Positions 1-5,942 of a DNA stretch of 5,992 nucleotides are shown piece by piece. Origin of the DNA: an uncultured Oscillospiraceae bacterium (GTDB lineage Bacteria > Bacillota > Clostridia > Oscillospirales > Oscillospiraceae); assembly GCA_910583885.1 (NCBI GenBank), contig CAJUAC010000111.1, positions 1 through 5,992 of the forward strand. Reading direction: 5' to 3'. Each line of letters starts with the position of its first letter. Position 1 is the stretch's first letter. The position numbers were made by a program, and so were the translations under genes. The notes beneath the pieces were generated by a model that was given only the letters and a program-made list of their open reading frames with translations, was not told the origin of the DNA and searched no databases.

Positions 1-97
1 GCTGTGACAGTTCCTCGCACTCCGCCATAAGGCTCCCAATGGTATCGCCGGGATATGCCTCGGATGGCTGGCGCAGGTCTTTCCCTTTCTCATCCAT
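1..97 (-). CDS. 5' end of an unrecognised downstream gene of the transfer operon (partial)
   Basis: An open frame of 32 codons starts at ATG (95-97) and runs off the left edge without a stop. It is preceded by GGTGAGG (104-110 on the complementary strand) with a 6-nt spacer, a good Shine-Dalgarno site. It begins 24 nt after the stop of the NlpC/P60 gene, so it is probably translated from the same transcript. The visible N-terminus starts MDEKGKDLRQPSEAYPGD and is hydrophilic and rather acidic. It shows no signal peptide or membrane segment. In related ICEs this slot often holds small proteins of unknown function (DUF4315, DUF4366 or DUF4316 types), but I cannot match these residues to any of them. 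A second ATG at 91-93 is open in another frame, but it is less well placed relative to the ribosome-binding site. Confidence 0.6.
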   Translation of the reverse strand, partial: MDEKGKDLRQPSEAYPGDTIGSLMAECEELSQ

Positions 98-121
98 CTT
101 GTTCCTCACCGCCTTTCTGTT

Positions 122-2080
122 TTACCTGATGCGCCCGAAACACAGGAAATGGCTCTGCCAATAGTTACTTTCGGTACTGGCATAGGAGATAGGCGAACCG
201 CAGTGGATCATCATCCCATCGCCCACATAGATGCCCACATGGGTGGCGTCGCTGGGGTCCGGGGCGTCGTAGGTGTGGTGGAAGAAGATCAGGTCTCCCG
301 GCTTCGCCTGGTCGGGCGGGATGATGTCGCATATCCCTTTCAGCCCCTTGGCCCCCAGCCGCCCCACGCTCCAGCCGTTGCCGCTGTGGTTGATGACCCA
401 CGACACGAAGCCGGAACAGTCAAAGGAAGTGGACGGGTTGGAACCGCCCCACACATAGGGGTAGCCCAGGTACTTCTCCGCCTCGGTTATCATCCTGCGG
501 AACCGCTCATCGGTCAGCGCCTCGCCGGGGATGTCATAGTCCGTGTACTCGCCCCCGGCTACGCCGTACACATCCTCCCCGAACAGCTCCGAACGGTTGC
601 CGCTGGTCGTCATCAGCACATCGTAGCGGTCGGCCTGCTCCGTTGTCAGCCCGGAGGCCCGGATCACCGCCCCCAGCCCCTTGTTCGTCAGCTTCACATT
701 GAGGATGTGGTACTCATACTCCACTTCCACCTCATAGGTGTAGGTAGATGTGGTCGTTTCGCCGGTCACCGGGTCGGTGCTGGTGGTCGTTCCCGTCCGG
801 GTCTCCGTCCGGGTGCGTATCTCCACCTCCGGCGTGAGTGTAAGGGTGTACTGCTGGGCGAACAGGCTTTGCAGGGTGCTTTGTGCCTCCGCCCTGGTGT
901 AGTCCTCGAACAGGACGGTCAGGTAGGAGGCCAGCTCATAGGGGTTGTGGCCGATCTCCGCCAGGTCGTAGCGGTACTCGTCATAGCCGGGGTGGGTGCT
1001 TTCGATATTGCTTATCTGGTTGTCCAGGGCAGTCTCCAGCGCGGAGTAGTCCGCGTCGGCCCCCATGATGTCAGCGTCCTCCGCCGTGTAGGAGGTCCCC
1101 AGCACCGCGTTCCCGCTCCCGGCGAACATGGCGGTGCAGGAGGAGAACATCCCGGCGATGAGCATGATGAGCAGCCCCAGGGCGCCGGCGATGAGGATGG
1201 CTTTGGGATGCTCCTTCACGAACTCGATCCCCTTGTCCACCACAGACTTCGTTCCCTCGGCGGTCTTTTTGCCGCCCTTCGCCGCCCCTGATGCCGATGC
1301 CCCGGCCCTGCCGCTGGCTTTGGCCTCCATATACCGCTTTTTCAGCTCCTGCTTCTGCCGCCACCTGGATATGGGGTTGGAGGAGGGGCTGGGGTCATTG
1401 TGGCGCTCCCGCTGGTACAGGGCCTCCACATTGGCGTTGTCCGACTTCCGCTCCAGCCTCGCCGCCTTGTCGTACTGTTTCAGCTTGTGGCTGTAATGGC
1501 GGTTGTTCACGACGTTCCCGGTGTTCCGCACCGTGGACTCCCCGCTTTGCAGGGCATCCGCGCCGGAGTTGCCCTCACCGTCATTGTCCGAACGGCCCAC
1601 GGCATCCCGGACGGTGTTCCTCGCCGCATGGAGGGCAGCGGCGGGGGCGTTCACCGCCGCCCGGCCAGCCGCTCCCGGCTTCTGGGCGGTGACTTCCGTC
1701 ACCTCGATGCGGAGCTTGCCCCTTGCGGCTTTGGCAGACTGCCGCTCCGGGCGCAGCTTATCCGAGAGCCGCTCCGCGGTGGCCTCCACCTTGCCGCCCC
1801 TGGCGGTGGTGCGGGGTTTCCTTTTGGATGGGGCTTTTTCCTTTTCCCGGTCCGCCTTGGAGGACTGCCGGGACTGGTGGAGCTTATCCGACAGCCGCTC
1901 GTCCACGGCCTCCGCCCTGCCGCTGTCACGGATGATACGCACACGCCTCTTTGTCGGGAGCTTCTCATTCGCCCGGTCCGCTTTATCGGCGGCCTTGTCA
2001 GCCTTTTTCGCCGCCCTGCGGATGTCCCGGTCAGAAAGCTCATCCTCCGTAAAATGGAGGCGGCGCGCCTTGTCAGCCAT
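122..2080 (-). CDS. CD1108-family mobile element protein: membrane-anchored NlpC/P60 cell-wall hydrolase
   Basis: This 652-residue protein probably opens peptidoglycan locally for the conjugation machine. Residues 1-290 are highly basic, Ala/Lys/Arg-rich and apparently cytoplasmic, with an imperfect 42-residue repeat (44-80 and 86-122) sharing ERLSDKL. A single membrane segment follows at about 294-311 (ILIAGALGLLIMLIAGMF), then an outside region with a Thr-rich stretch at about 422-450. The C-terminal NlpC/P60 domain spans about 526-652. It shows YPYVWGGSNPSTSFDCSGFV with the likely catalytic Cys555, PGDLIFF, and the likely catalytic His614 in THVGIYVGDG; His627 (MIHCGS) lies a little further on. 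Enzymes of this family cleave gamma-D-Glu-diamino acid bonds; the exact bond cut here is inferred. No lysozyme-like domain is visible, unlike the two-domain hydrolases of Tn916 type. The start is supported by GGGAGG 6 nt upstream, and the ATG overlaps the virB4 stop by 8 nt, suggesting translational coupling. The stop is TAA at 122-124. The catalytic residues look intact. Confidence 0.9.
   Translation of the reverse strand: MADKARRLHFTEDELSDRDIRRAAKKADKAADKADRANEKLPTKRRVRIIRDSGRAEAVDERLSDKLHQSRQSSKADREKEKAPSKRKPRTTARGGKVEATAERLSDKLRPERQSAKAARGKLRIEVTEVTAQKPGAAGRAAVNAPAAALHAARNTVRDAVGRSDNDGEGNSGADALQSGESTVRNTGNVVNNRHYSHKLKQYDKAARLERKSDNANVEALYQRERHNDPSPSSNPISRWRQKQELKKRYMEAKASGRAGASASGAAKGGKKTAEGTKSVVDKGIEFVKEHPKAILIAGALGLLIMLIAGMFSSCTAMFAGSGNAVLGTSYTAEDADIMGADADYSALETALDNQISNIESTHPGYDEYRYDLAEIGHNPYELASYLTVLFEDYTRAEAQSTLQSLFAQQYTLTLTPEVEIRTRTETRTGTTTSTDPVTGETTTSTYTYEVEVEYEYHILNVKLTNKGLGAVIRASGLTTEQADRYDVLMTTSGNRSELFGEDVYGVAGGEYTDYDIPGEALTDERFRRMITEAEKYLGYPYVWGGSNPSTSFDCSGFVSWVINHSGNGWSVGRLGAKGLKGICDIIPPDQAKPGDLIFFHHTYDAPDPSDATHVGIYVGDGMMIHCGSPISYASTESNYWQSHFLCFGRIR
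1148..1201 (-). other. Single transmembrane segment of the NlpC/P60 protein
   Basis: Residues about 294-311 form an uninterrupted hydrophobic stretch. It is preceded by a basic segment (KEHPK) and followed by SSCTAMFAGSG. The positive-inside rule places the roughly 290-residue basic N-terminus in the cytoplasm and the hydrolase outside the membrane. Confidence 0.8.
1715..1951 (-). repeat. Imperfect 126-nt tandem repeat inside the CD1108-family gene
   Basis: Two copies, at 1841-1951 and 1715-1825, encode residues 44-80 and 86-122. The pattern is KR+xR....(S/G)G+.EA..ERLSDKL..(S/E)RQS.KA.R.K, offset by 42 residues. At DNA level the segment around 1755-1776 matches that around 1881-1902 almost base for base at a spacing of 126 nt. 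This suggests an internal duplication in the cytoplasmic tail that has since diverged. Its function is unknown; the basic composition would suit contact with nucleic acid or the acidic lipid surface, which is inference only. Confidence 0.75.
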
Positions 2081-4514
2081 TGTCCGCCTCCCGTTCCTTG
2101 ACCTCCGTCAGCTTGGTCGTCATGATCTTGTAGAGTTCCAGGTCGGTGGGGAAACGGTCCACGAAGGGCAGGATGACATTGCCGAAAAACAGCAGCCCCT
2201 CGCCCTCGCCGGAGTGGGTCACATAGGAGAGCTGGTGGGGCGAGATGTTGAGCTGCTTCGCCAGGATGGCGCGGTCGCCCGCCGCCTGGTTGAGCATGAT
2301 GATGAAGTCGCTGTTCTCGAAGATGTTCTCCACCTCCCGGCTGGAGAGCAGGTCCTTCACGTTCTGGGTGATGCCAGTCGGGATGCCGCCCCATTTCCTG
2401 AACCGTTTCCAAATCTCCACGGAGTAGGCGGCGGTCTGCTCCTCTTTGAGCAGAAGGTGGAACTCGTCCATGAAATACCGGGTGGCCTTGCCCGCGCTTC
2501 GGTTCTGGGTCACGCGCCCCCACACCTGGTCCTGCACCACCAGCATCCCGATCTTCTTCATCTGCTTGCCCAGGTCCTTGATGTCGAAGCAGACGATGCG
2601 GTTGGTGATGTCCACATTGGTGCGGTGGTTGAAGATGTTCAGGGAGCCGGTGACATAAATTTCAAGGGCGGTCGCCACATGGCGGGCCTCCTTCTCCTCC
2701 TGCTTTAAGAGCGCCTCGTAGAGGTCCTGCAAGAGGGGCATATTCTCCGGCCTGGGGTCCTCGAAATACTTCTGGTATATCTGGTGGACGCAGCGGTCGA
2801 TGACCGTTTTCTCCACCGGCTGGAGGCCCTCCTTGCCGCCCACCACCAGCTCGCAGAGCGAGAGGATGAAGTCGGCTTTCAGGGCGACGGGGTTGTCCTC
2901 CTCGGAGTAGTTCAGGTTGATGTCCATCGGGTTGACATACTGGCTGCTGGACGGGCTGATCCTGATGATCTGCCCGCCGAACCGCTCCACCAGCGGCGCG
3001 TACTCCGCCTCCGGGTCGCAGATGATGACATCATCGTCCGACACCAAAAAGGCGTTGGCGATCTCCCGCTTGGCGGCGAAGGACTTGCCGGAACCGGGCG
3101 TGCCGAGGATCAGCCCGTTGGGGTTCTTGAGGGACTTCCTATCGACCATGATAAGGTTGTTGGAGAGTGCGTTCAGGCCGTAGTAGAGGGACTCCTTCCG
3201 GTCCTGGAACAGCTCCTGCGTGGTGAACGGGATGAAGATGGCGGTGGAGCTGGTGGTGAGGCCCCGCTGTATCTCGATGAGGTTCTGCGCCAGCGGCAGG
3301 GAGGACATCAGCCCCTGCTCCTGCTGGAAGTCCAGCCGCCGCAGGACGCAGTTGTGCTTCTGGGCGATGCTCTGGGACTGGAACACGTTGGTCTCCAGCT
3401 CCTGCTCGGTGCGCCCGGTGTTCATCACCAGGAACGTCACCATGAACATCCGCTCGTTCTGGCTCTGCAATTCCTTCAGGAGCGCCTTGGCGTCCCTGCC
3501 GTAGGTGGCGAGGTCGGAGGGGATGATGTCGATGTCGTACCCGGCGCGGACGGCCTTCTTCTGTTCCTCGATCTTGCTGCGGTCCAGCTCCGTGATGGTG
3601 TGCTTCACCGTCTTGATGGCCTTGTTCTGGTCGATGGACTGGATGTGCATGGTGACGATCTGGCTGGAGTCGATGTCCAGGATGTCCGCCAGCATACGGT
3701 CGCTGATGTCCGAGGCCGTGATGGACAGGAACGACATGGCGCCGTACATACCGCCCACCTGGAAGGTGCGCCGGCCGTTGAAGGCAAAGGCGGCGGGGGC
3801 GATGAAGTCCTTCACGGACAGCCCGGACTCCACCAGCCACTTCCACTCAAAGGCGAAGGGGTCACGGTCCCCCATGTGGAACATGGAGTGCATCAGGCGC
3901 AGGCGCTCCTTGCCGTTCAGTACGGTGGCGGTCACGCCGATGCGCTTGAAGTTGTTGAGCAGGTCCGTCTCCACATGGTCCAGCCGGGGCTTGGCCTGCC
4001 GCATGGAGGCCGCCTCGATGCCGAAGGTCAGGTACTTCGCCTTGGTGAGGCCGTTGTTGCCCCTGGCGAGCTGGCTTTTCAGCATCTGGCTGTACTCCGC
4101 CCGCACACTGTCAAAGGCGTCCCCCGCCGGCGGGATGCGGACGGACTTCTCGAAGCTCTCCGCGTCGGTCGCCATGTTCATGAAGGACAGCTCAAAGTGG
4201 ATGGAGCTGTCGAAGAAGTTGAGGAAGCTGCACCACTCCTCGAAGATGGCCGTCTTGTCCTCCTGCTGGGCGAGCTGGTAGTTGATGTCGTTGAACTGGA
4301 CGGTCTTGGTGTAGTAGTTGTCGGTGACACGGCAGATGCCGTCCGGGAACATCCGCTGGAACGGGATGGACTGCTGGGCGGTGCGGGGAGTGCCGTCATC
4401 CCTGCGGGCCTTCTCGATGATGGCCCTGATCTGCTGCTTTTCCGCTTTTGTCAGGCTTGCGGGGAGAGCGGCTGGCTCCGCTTTCCCGCGCCCGTTTTTC
4501 CGCGTTTTGAACAA
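2073..4514 (-). CDS. virB4: VirB4-like conjugal transfer ATPase, CD1110 family
   Basis: This is the motor ATPase of the conjugative T4SS. It is expected at the cytoplasmic face of the membrane, where it hydrolyses ATP to power channel assembly and transfer. From the TTG start at 4512-4514 it is 813 residues. The N-terminal VirB4 domain (about 50-430) precedes a RecA-like ATPase domain. Walker A is GTPGSGKS at about 471-478 and Walker B ends in YFMDEFH, with Asp-Glu at about 683-684. A Gln-containing ITQNVKDLL motif follows at about 715-723. All nucleotide-binding motifs look intact and there is no frameshift. An ATG lies 22 codons upstream (4578-4580), but it has no evident ribosome-binding site. 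The TTG has AAGGAGG 9 nt ahead of it (4524-4530), so I prefer it. The gene starts inside prgI (119-nt overlap) and overlaps the NlpC/P60 gene by 8 nt at its end. Identification is secure; the start is fairly secure. Confidence 0.95.
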   Translation of the reverse strand: MFKTRKNGRGKAEPAALPASLTKAEKQQIRAIIEKARRDDGTPRTAQQSIPFQRMFPDGICRVTDNYYTKTVQFNDINYQLAQQEDKTAIFEEWCSFLNFFDSSIHFELSFMNMATDAESFEKSVRIPPAGDAFDSVRAEYSQMLKSQLARGNNGLTKAKYLTFGIEAASMRQAKPRLDHVETDLLNNFKRIGVTATVLNGKERLRLMHSMFHMGDRDPFAFEWKWLVESGLSVKDFIAPAAFAFNGRRTFQVGGMYGAMSFLSITASDISDRMLADILDIDSSQIVTMHIQSIDQNKAIKTVKHTITELDRSKIEEQKKAVRAGYDIDIIPSDLATYGRDAKALLKELQSQNERMFMVTFLVMNTGRTEQELETNVFQSQSIAQKHNCVLRRLDFQQEQGLMSSLPLAQNLIEIQRGLTTSSTAIFIPFTTQELFQDRKESLYYGLNALSNNLIMVDRKSLKNPNGLILGTPGSGKSFAAKREIANAFLVSDDDVIICDPEAEYAPLVERFGGQIIRISPSSSQYVNPMDINLNYSEEDNPVALKADFILSLCELVVGGKEGLQPVEKTVIDRCVHQIYQKYFEDPRPENMPLLQDLYEALLKQEEKEARHVATALEIYVTGSLNIFNHRTNVDITNRIVCFDIKDLGKQMKKIGMLVVQDQVWGRVTQNRSAGKATRYFMDEFHLLLKEEQTAAYSVEIWKRFRKWGGIPTGITQNVKDLLSSREVENIFENSDFIIMLNQAAGDRAILAKQLNISPHQLSYVTHSGEGEGLLFFGNVILPFVDRFPTDLELYKIMTTKLTEVKEREADNG

Positions 4515-4869
4515 TGGCCTGTACCTCCTTTTCCACTTGGTCCTGCCGCATGAGGGCAGAGTAATAGTTGTTGGTCGCATAGGGGCGGACCTTCGGGCGG
4601 ATGAACTTCGCCTGGATGAAATGCCGCGCCACCGCCTCCAGCGGCTGGCCGTCCTTCTCGTACATGGCGAGGAAGAACAGCGGGAGCATGAGGACGATCA
4701 TCCCCATGACGGCGAGGCTGGTGTTGCCGGAACGCTTCATCAGGAAGAACGCCGGGACGCCGATGAGCGCCGCCGCCCCGAAGCAGACGAGCTGCCGCTT
4801 CGTCAGCCCAAAGAACACCTTGGTCTTTACCCGCGTCAGGTCGCGGGGGATGGAAATATACGCTGCCAT
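4396..4869 (-). CDS. prgI: PrgI family protein (VirB3-like T4SS inner-membrane component)
   Basis: This 157-residue protein is of the PrgI family, which takes the VirB3 position next to VirB4 in Gram-positive conjugation systems. The N-terminus MAAYISIPRDLTRVKTKVFF and the following GLTKRQL are characteristic of the family. Two closely spaced hydrophobic segments lie at about 26-43 and 50-69, separated by a short basic turn (MKRSGNT). A cytoplasmic tail follows, containing the FIRPKVRPYATNNYY block. The last 40 or so residues are low-complexity, rich in Arg, Lys, Ser and Gly, and correspond to DNA that also encodes the VirB4 N-terminus; they are probably weakly constrained in this frame. The ATG is preceded by AGGAGG with a 5-nt spacer (4875-4880), the best ribosome-binding site in the window. 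The start lies 18 nt after the virB6 stop. The protein probably recruits or anchors VirB4 at the membrane, inferred from family knowledge. Confidence 0.93.
   Translation of the reverse strand: MAAYISIPRDLTRVKTKVFFGLTKRQLVCFGAAALIGVPAFFLMKRSGNTSLAVMGMIVLMLPLFFLAMYEKDGQPLEAVARHFIQAKFIRPKVRPYATNNYYSALMRQDQVEKEVQAIVQNAEKRARESGASRSPRKPDKSGKAADQGHHREGPQG
4524..4530 (-). promoter_or_regulatory. Ribosome-binding site that fixes the virB4 TTG start
   Basis: The complementary strand reads AAGGAGG, then 9 nt, then TTG. It lies inside the prgI coding sequence, so virB4 is probably translated by re-entry of ribosomes translating prgI. The site excludes the longer ATG-initiated reading, in which these bases would encode Lys-Arg-Arg. 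Confidence 0.7.
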
Positions 4870-4887
4870 GATGACCTCCTTTCCCGG

Positions 4888-5754
4888 TCAGTGGGCGTTC
4901 AGTACGCTTCGGGCAAGGCCCCCGGTCTTGAACAGGGTGAACACTAAAAGGACGGTGTACCCCACGACGCCCCAGAGGGAGGCGACTACATCCGAAGTGA
5001 ACGAGATGGACTGTATCAGCACAGCGTAGATGCCGACACAGATCATGATGAGGAAGCCCTGGAAGCCCAGGGCGAACAGGGAGCGGAGGTAGTTCTGCCC
5101 GGTCTGGCTCTGCTCCCGGTTGCCGAAGGTGGACAGCGGGATGGGCGCGAGGCTCGTCATCAGGTATATCTCGATCATGCGCCCGTAGACGATGACGAAG
5201 ATCACGATGGAGAGTATCCAGAGGGTGAGCTGGATGACAAAGCTCATCAGGTAGATGCCCAGCAGGGTACCCACGCCGTAGGTCTCCAGCGTGGCCTCCA
5301 TCGCGGCGATGGCCGAGTCGCTGACCGCCGTGGACGCGCCGATGATGCCCCCGCTCCGGGAGATCACGGTCTGGCAGACATCAAAGACCGCCATCACGAT
5401 ATTGAAGCAGTTGGAGATGAGCGTGACGGCCACGAAGGTCTTGAATATCCACTTGAAGATGATCCAGGTCTCGAAATTTGCTAAGTTGTTATGCTCGATG
5501 ATGAGCTGTATCAGCTCGTAACAGGCAATGAAGGTGAGGATCAGCCCCGCTATGGGGAGGATGACCGACTCCGACACGTTCCGTATCATGGAGAAGATGC
5601 CCGGAGAGAAGTTCGCCGGGGTCATGCCCACATCGCTGGCGATCTCCCCCACACGGGAGTTGACCGAATCGAAAACGCCTGTGAGATTGCCCATTATCCC
5701 GCTGATGAGAAGCTCTTTGAGCCAGTCCGCTATCGCGTCAAGAATACTGCCCAA
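4888..5754 (-). CDS. VirB6/TrbL-like polytopic conjugal transfer protein, CD1112 family
   Basis: This 288-residue integral membrane protein is the likely channel component of the T4SS. After an amphipathic start (ILDAIADWLKELLISGIMGN, typical of the family), hydrophobic segments lie at about 63-86, 97-124, 160-190, 224-250 and 257-276. The short conserved-looking stretch MTSLAPIPLSTFGN (about 199-212) lies in a loop, as in TrbL/VirB6 proteins. The start is TTG (5752-5754). The same frame contains two stop codons just upstream and no ATG or GTG, so no earlier start is possible except by misreading. AAGG lies 8 nt upstream (5763-5766) and AAAGGA a little further back. The stop TGA is at 4888-4890, 18 nt before prgI. 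The position between maff2 and prgI is the expected one for this ICE family. No truncation is seen. Confidence 0.92.
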   Translation of the reverse strand: MGSILDAIADWLKELLISGIMGNLTGVFDSVNSRVGEIASDVGMTPANFSPGIFSMIRNVSESVILPIAGLILTFIACYELIQLIIEHNNLANFETWIIFKWIFKTFVAVTLISNCFNIVMAVFDVCQTVISRSGGIIGASTAVSDSAIAAMEATLETYGVGTLLGIYLMSFVIQLTLWILSIVIFVIVYGRMIEIYLMTSLAPIPLSTFGNREQSQTGQNYLRSLFALGFQGFLIMICVGIYAVLIQSISFTSDVVASLWGVVGYTVLLVFTLFKTGGLARSVLNAH

Positions 5755-5785
5755 ATCAAATACCTTGTCCTTTCATCAGGGTAGG

Positions 5786-5804
5786 AGGGCGGCGCTGCCG
5801 CCCT
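5786..5804 (-). other. GC-rich intercistronic hairpin between maff2 and virB6
   Basis: A perfect 8-bp inverted repeat, AGGGCGGC / GCCGCCCT, encloses a 3-nt loop. It lies 36 nt after the maff2 stop and about 31 nt before the virB6 start. No T-run follows on the minus strand, so it is not a standard intrinsic terminator. A weaker 5-bp stem (CCTGC/GCAGG, 5828-5840) sits right after the maff2 stop. A role in RNA processing or in protecting the upstream mRNA end is possible but inferred. Confidence 0.55.
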
Positions 5805-5840
5805 GCCTTTGTCACAGCGGGTCCTGTCCTGCGTGGCAGG

Positions 5841-5942
5841 TCAGGGAGTGGTGAACAGGCCGGACAGCAGGGGGACCAGGGTGATGCCGATGAGGGCGAC
5901 ACCGCCGCCCGCCATCAACTGCTTCATGCCCTGGCTCTTTGC
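5841..5942 (-). pseudogene. maff2: 3' part of maff2 (Maff2 family mobile element protein), interrupted upstream
   Basis: The frame ends at TGA (5841-5843) and encodes AKSQGMKQLMAGGGVALIGI followed by TLVPLLSGLFTTP. This is the C-terminal half of Maff2, a protein of about 70 residues that in Tn1549-type ICEs precedes the VirB6-like gene. From memory of the family, Maff2 has two hydrophobic helices and resembles a small pilin-like (VirB2-type) subunit. Upstream of AKSQG the family normally carries a hydrophobic helix and a segment like LLEGYGNDNPG. Here the in-frame codons give AT-rich sequence (KFFTLLLLYHTS) that does not match. The gene is therefore disrupted at about 5940-5943. The same frame stays open to the window edge, and an internal ATG (5925-5927) could in principle yield 28 residues, but that would lack the first helix. 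A split gene that is restored by excision of the insert is possible. Confidence 0.8.

Noticed and set aside
149..1291. 380-codon plus-strand open frame opposite the NlpC/P60 domain
   Set aside because: It is the shadow of a gene with intact catalytic motifs; the composition is typical of antisense frames in GC-rich DNA.
1699..2523. 274-codon minus-strand open frame in another phase across the virB4/hydrolase junction
   Set aside because: It is Arg/Pro/Gly-rich out-of-frame translation of two real genes; it does not reflect a frameshift because both real frames stay intact.
1503..2708. 401-codon plus-strand open frame across the virB4 and hydrolase genes
   Set aside because: It crosses the boundary of two well-supported genes, has no ribosome-binding site that I can see and no motif.
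2784..4553. Very long open frame (589 codons) on the plus strand, antisense to virB4
   Set aside because: It mirrors the codon bias of virB4 in GC-rich DNA. The translation is rich in His, Val, Gly and Leu with no recognisable domain, and virB4 is unambiguous on the other strand.
4515..4580. Longer virB4 start at ATG 4578-4580
   Set aside because: No ribosome-binding site is seen for it, and a strong AAGGAGG lies correctly spaced before the downstream TTG.
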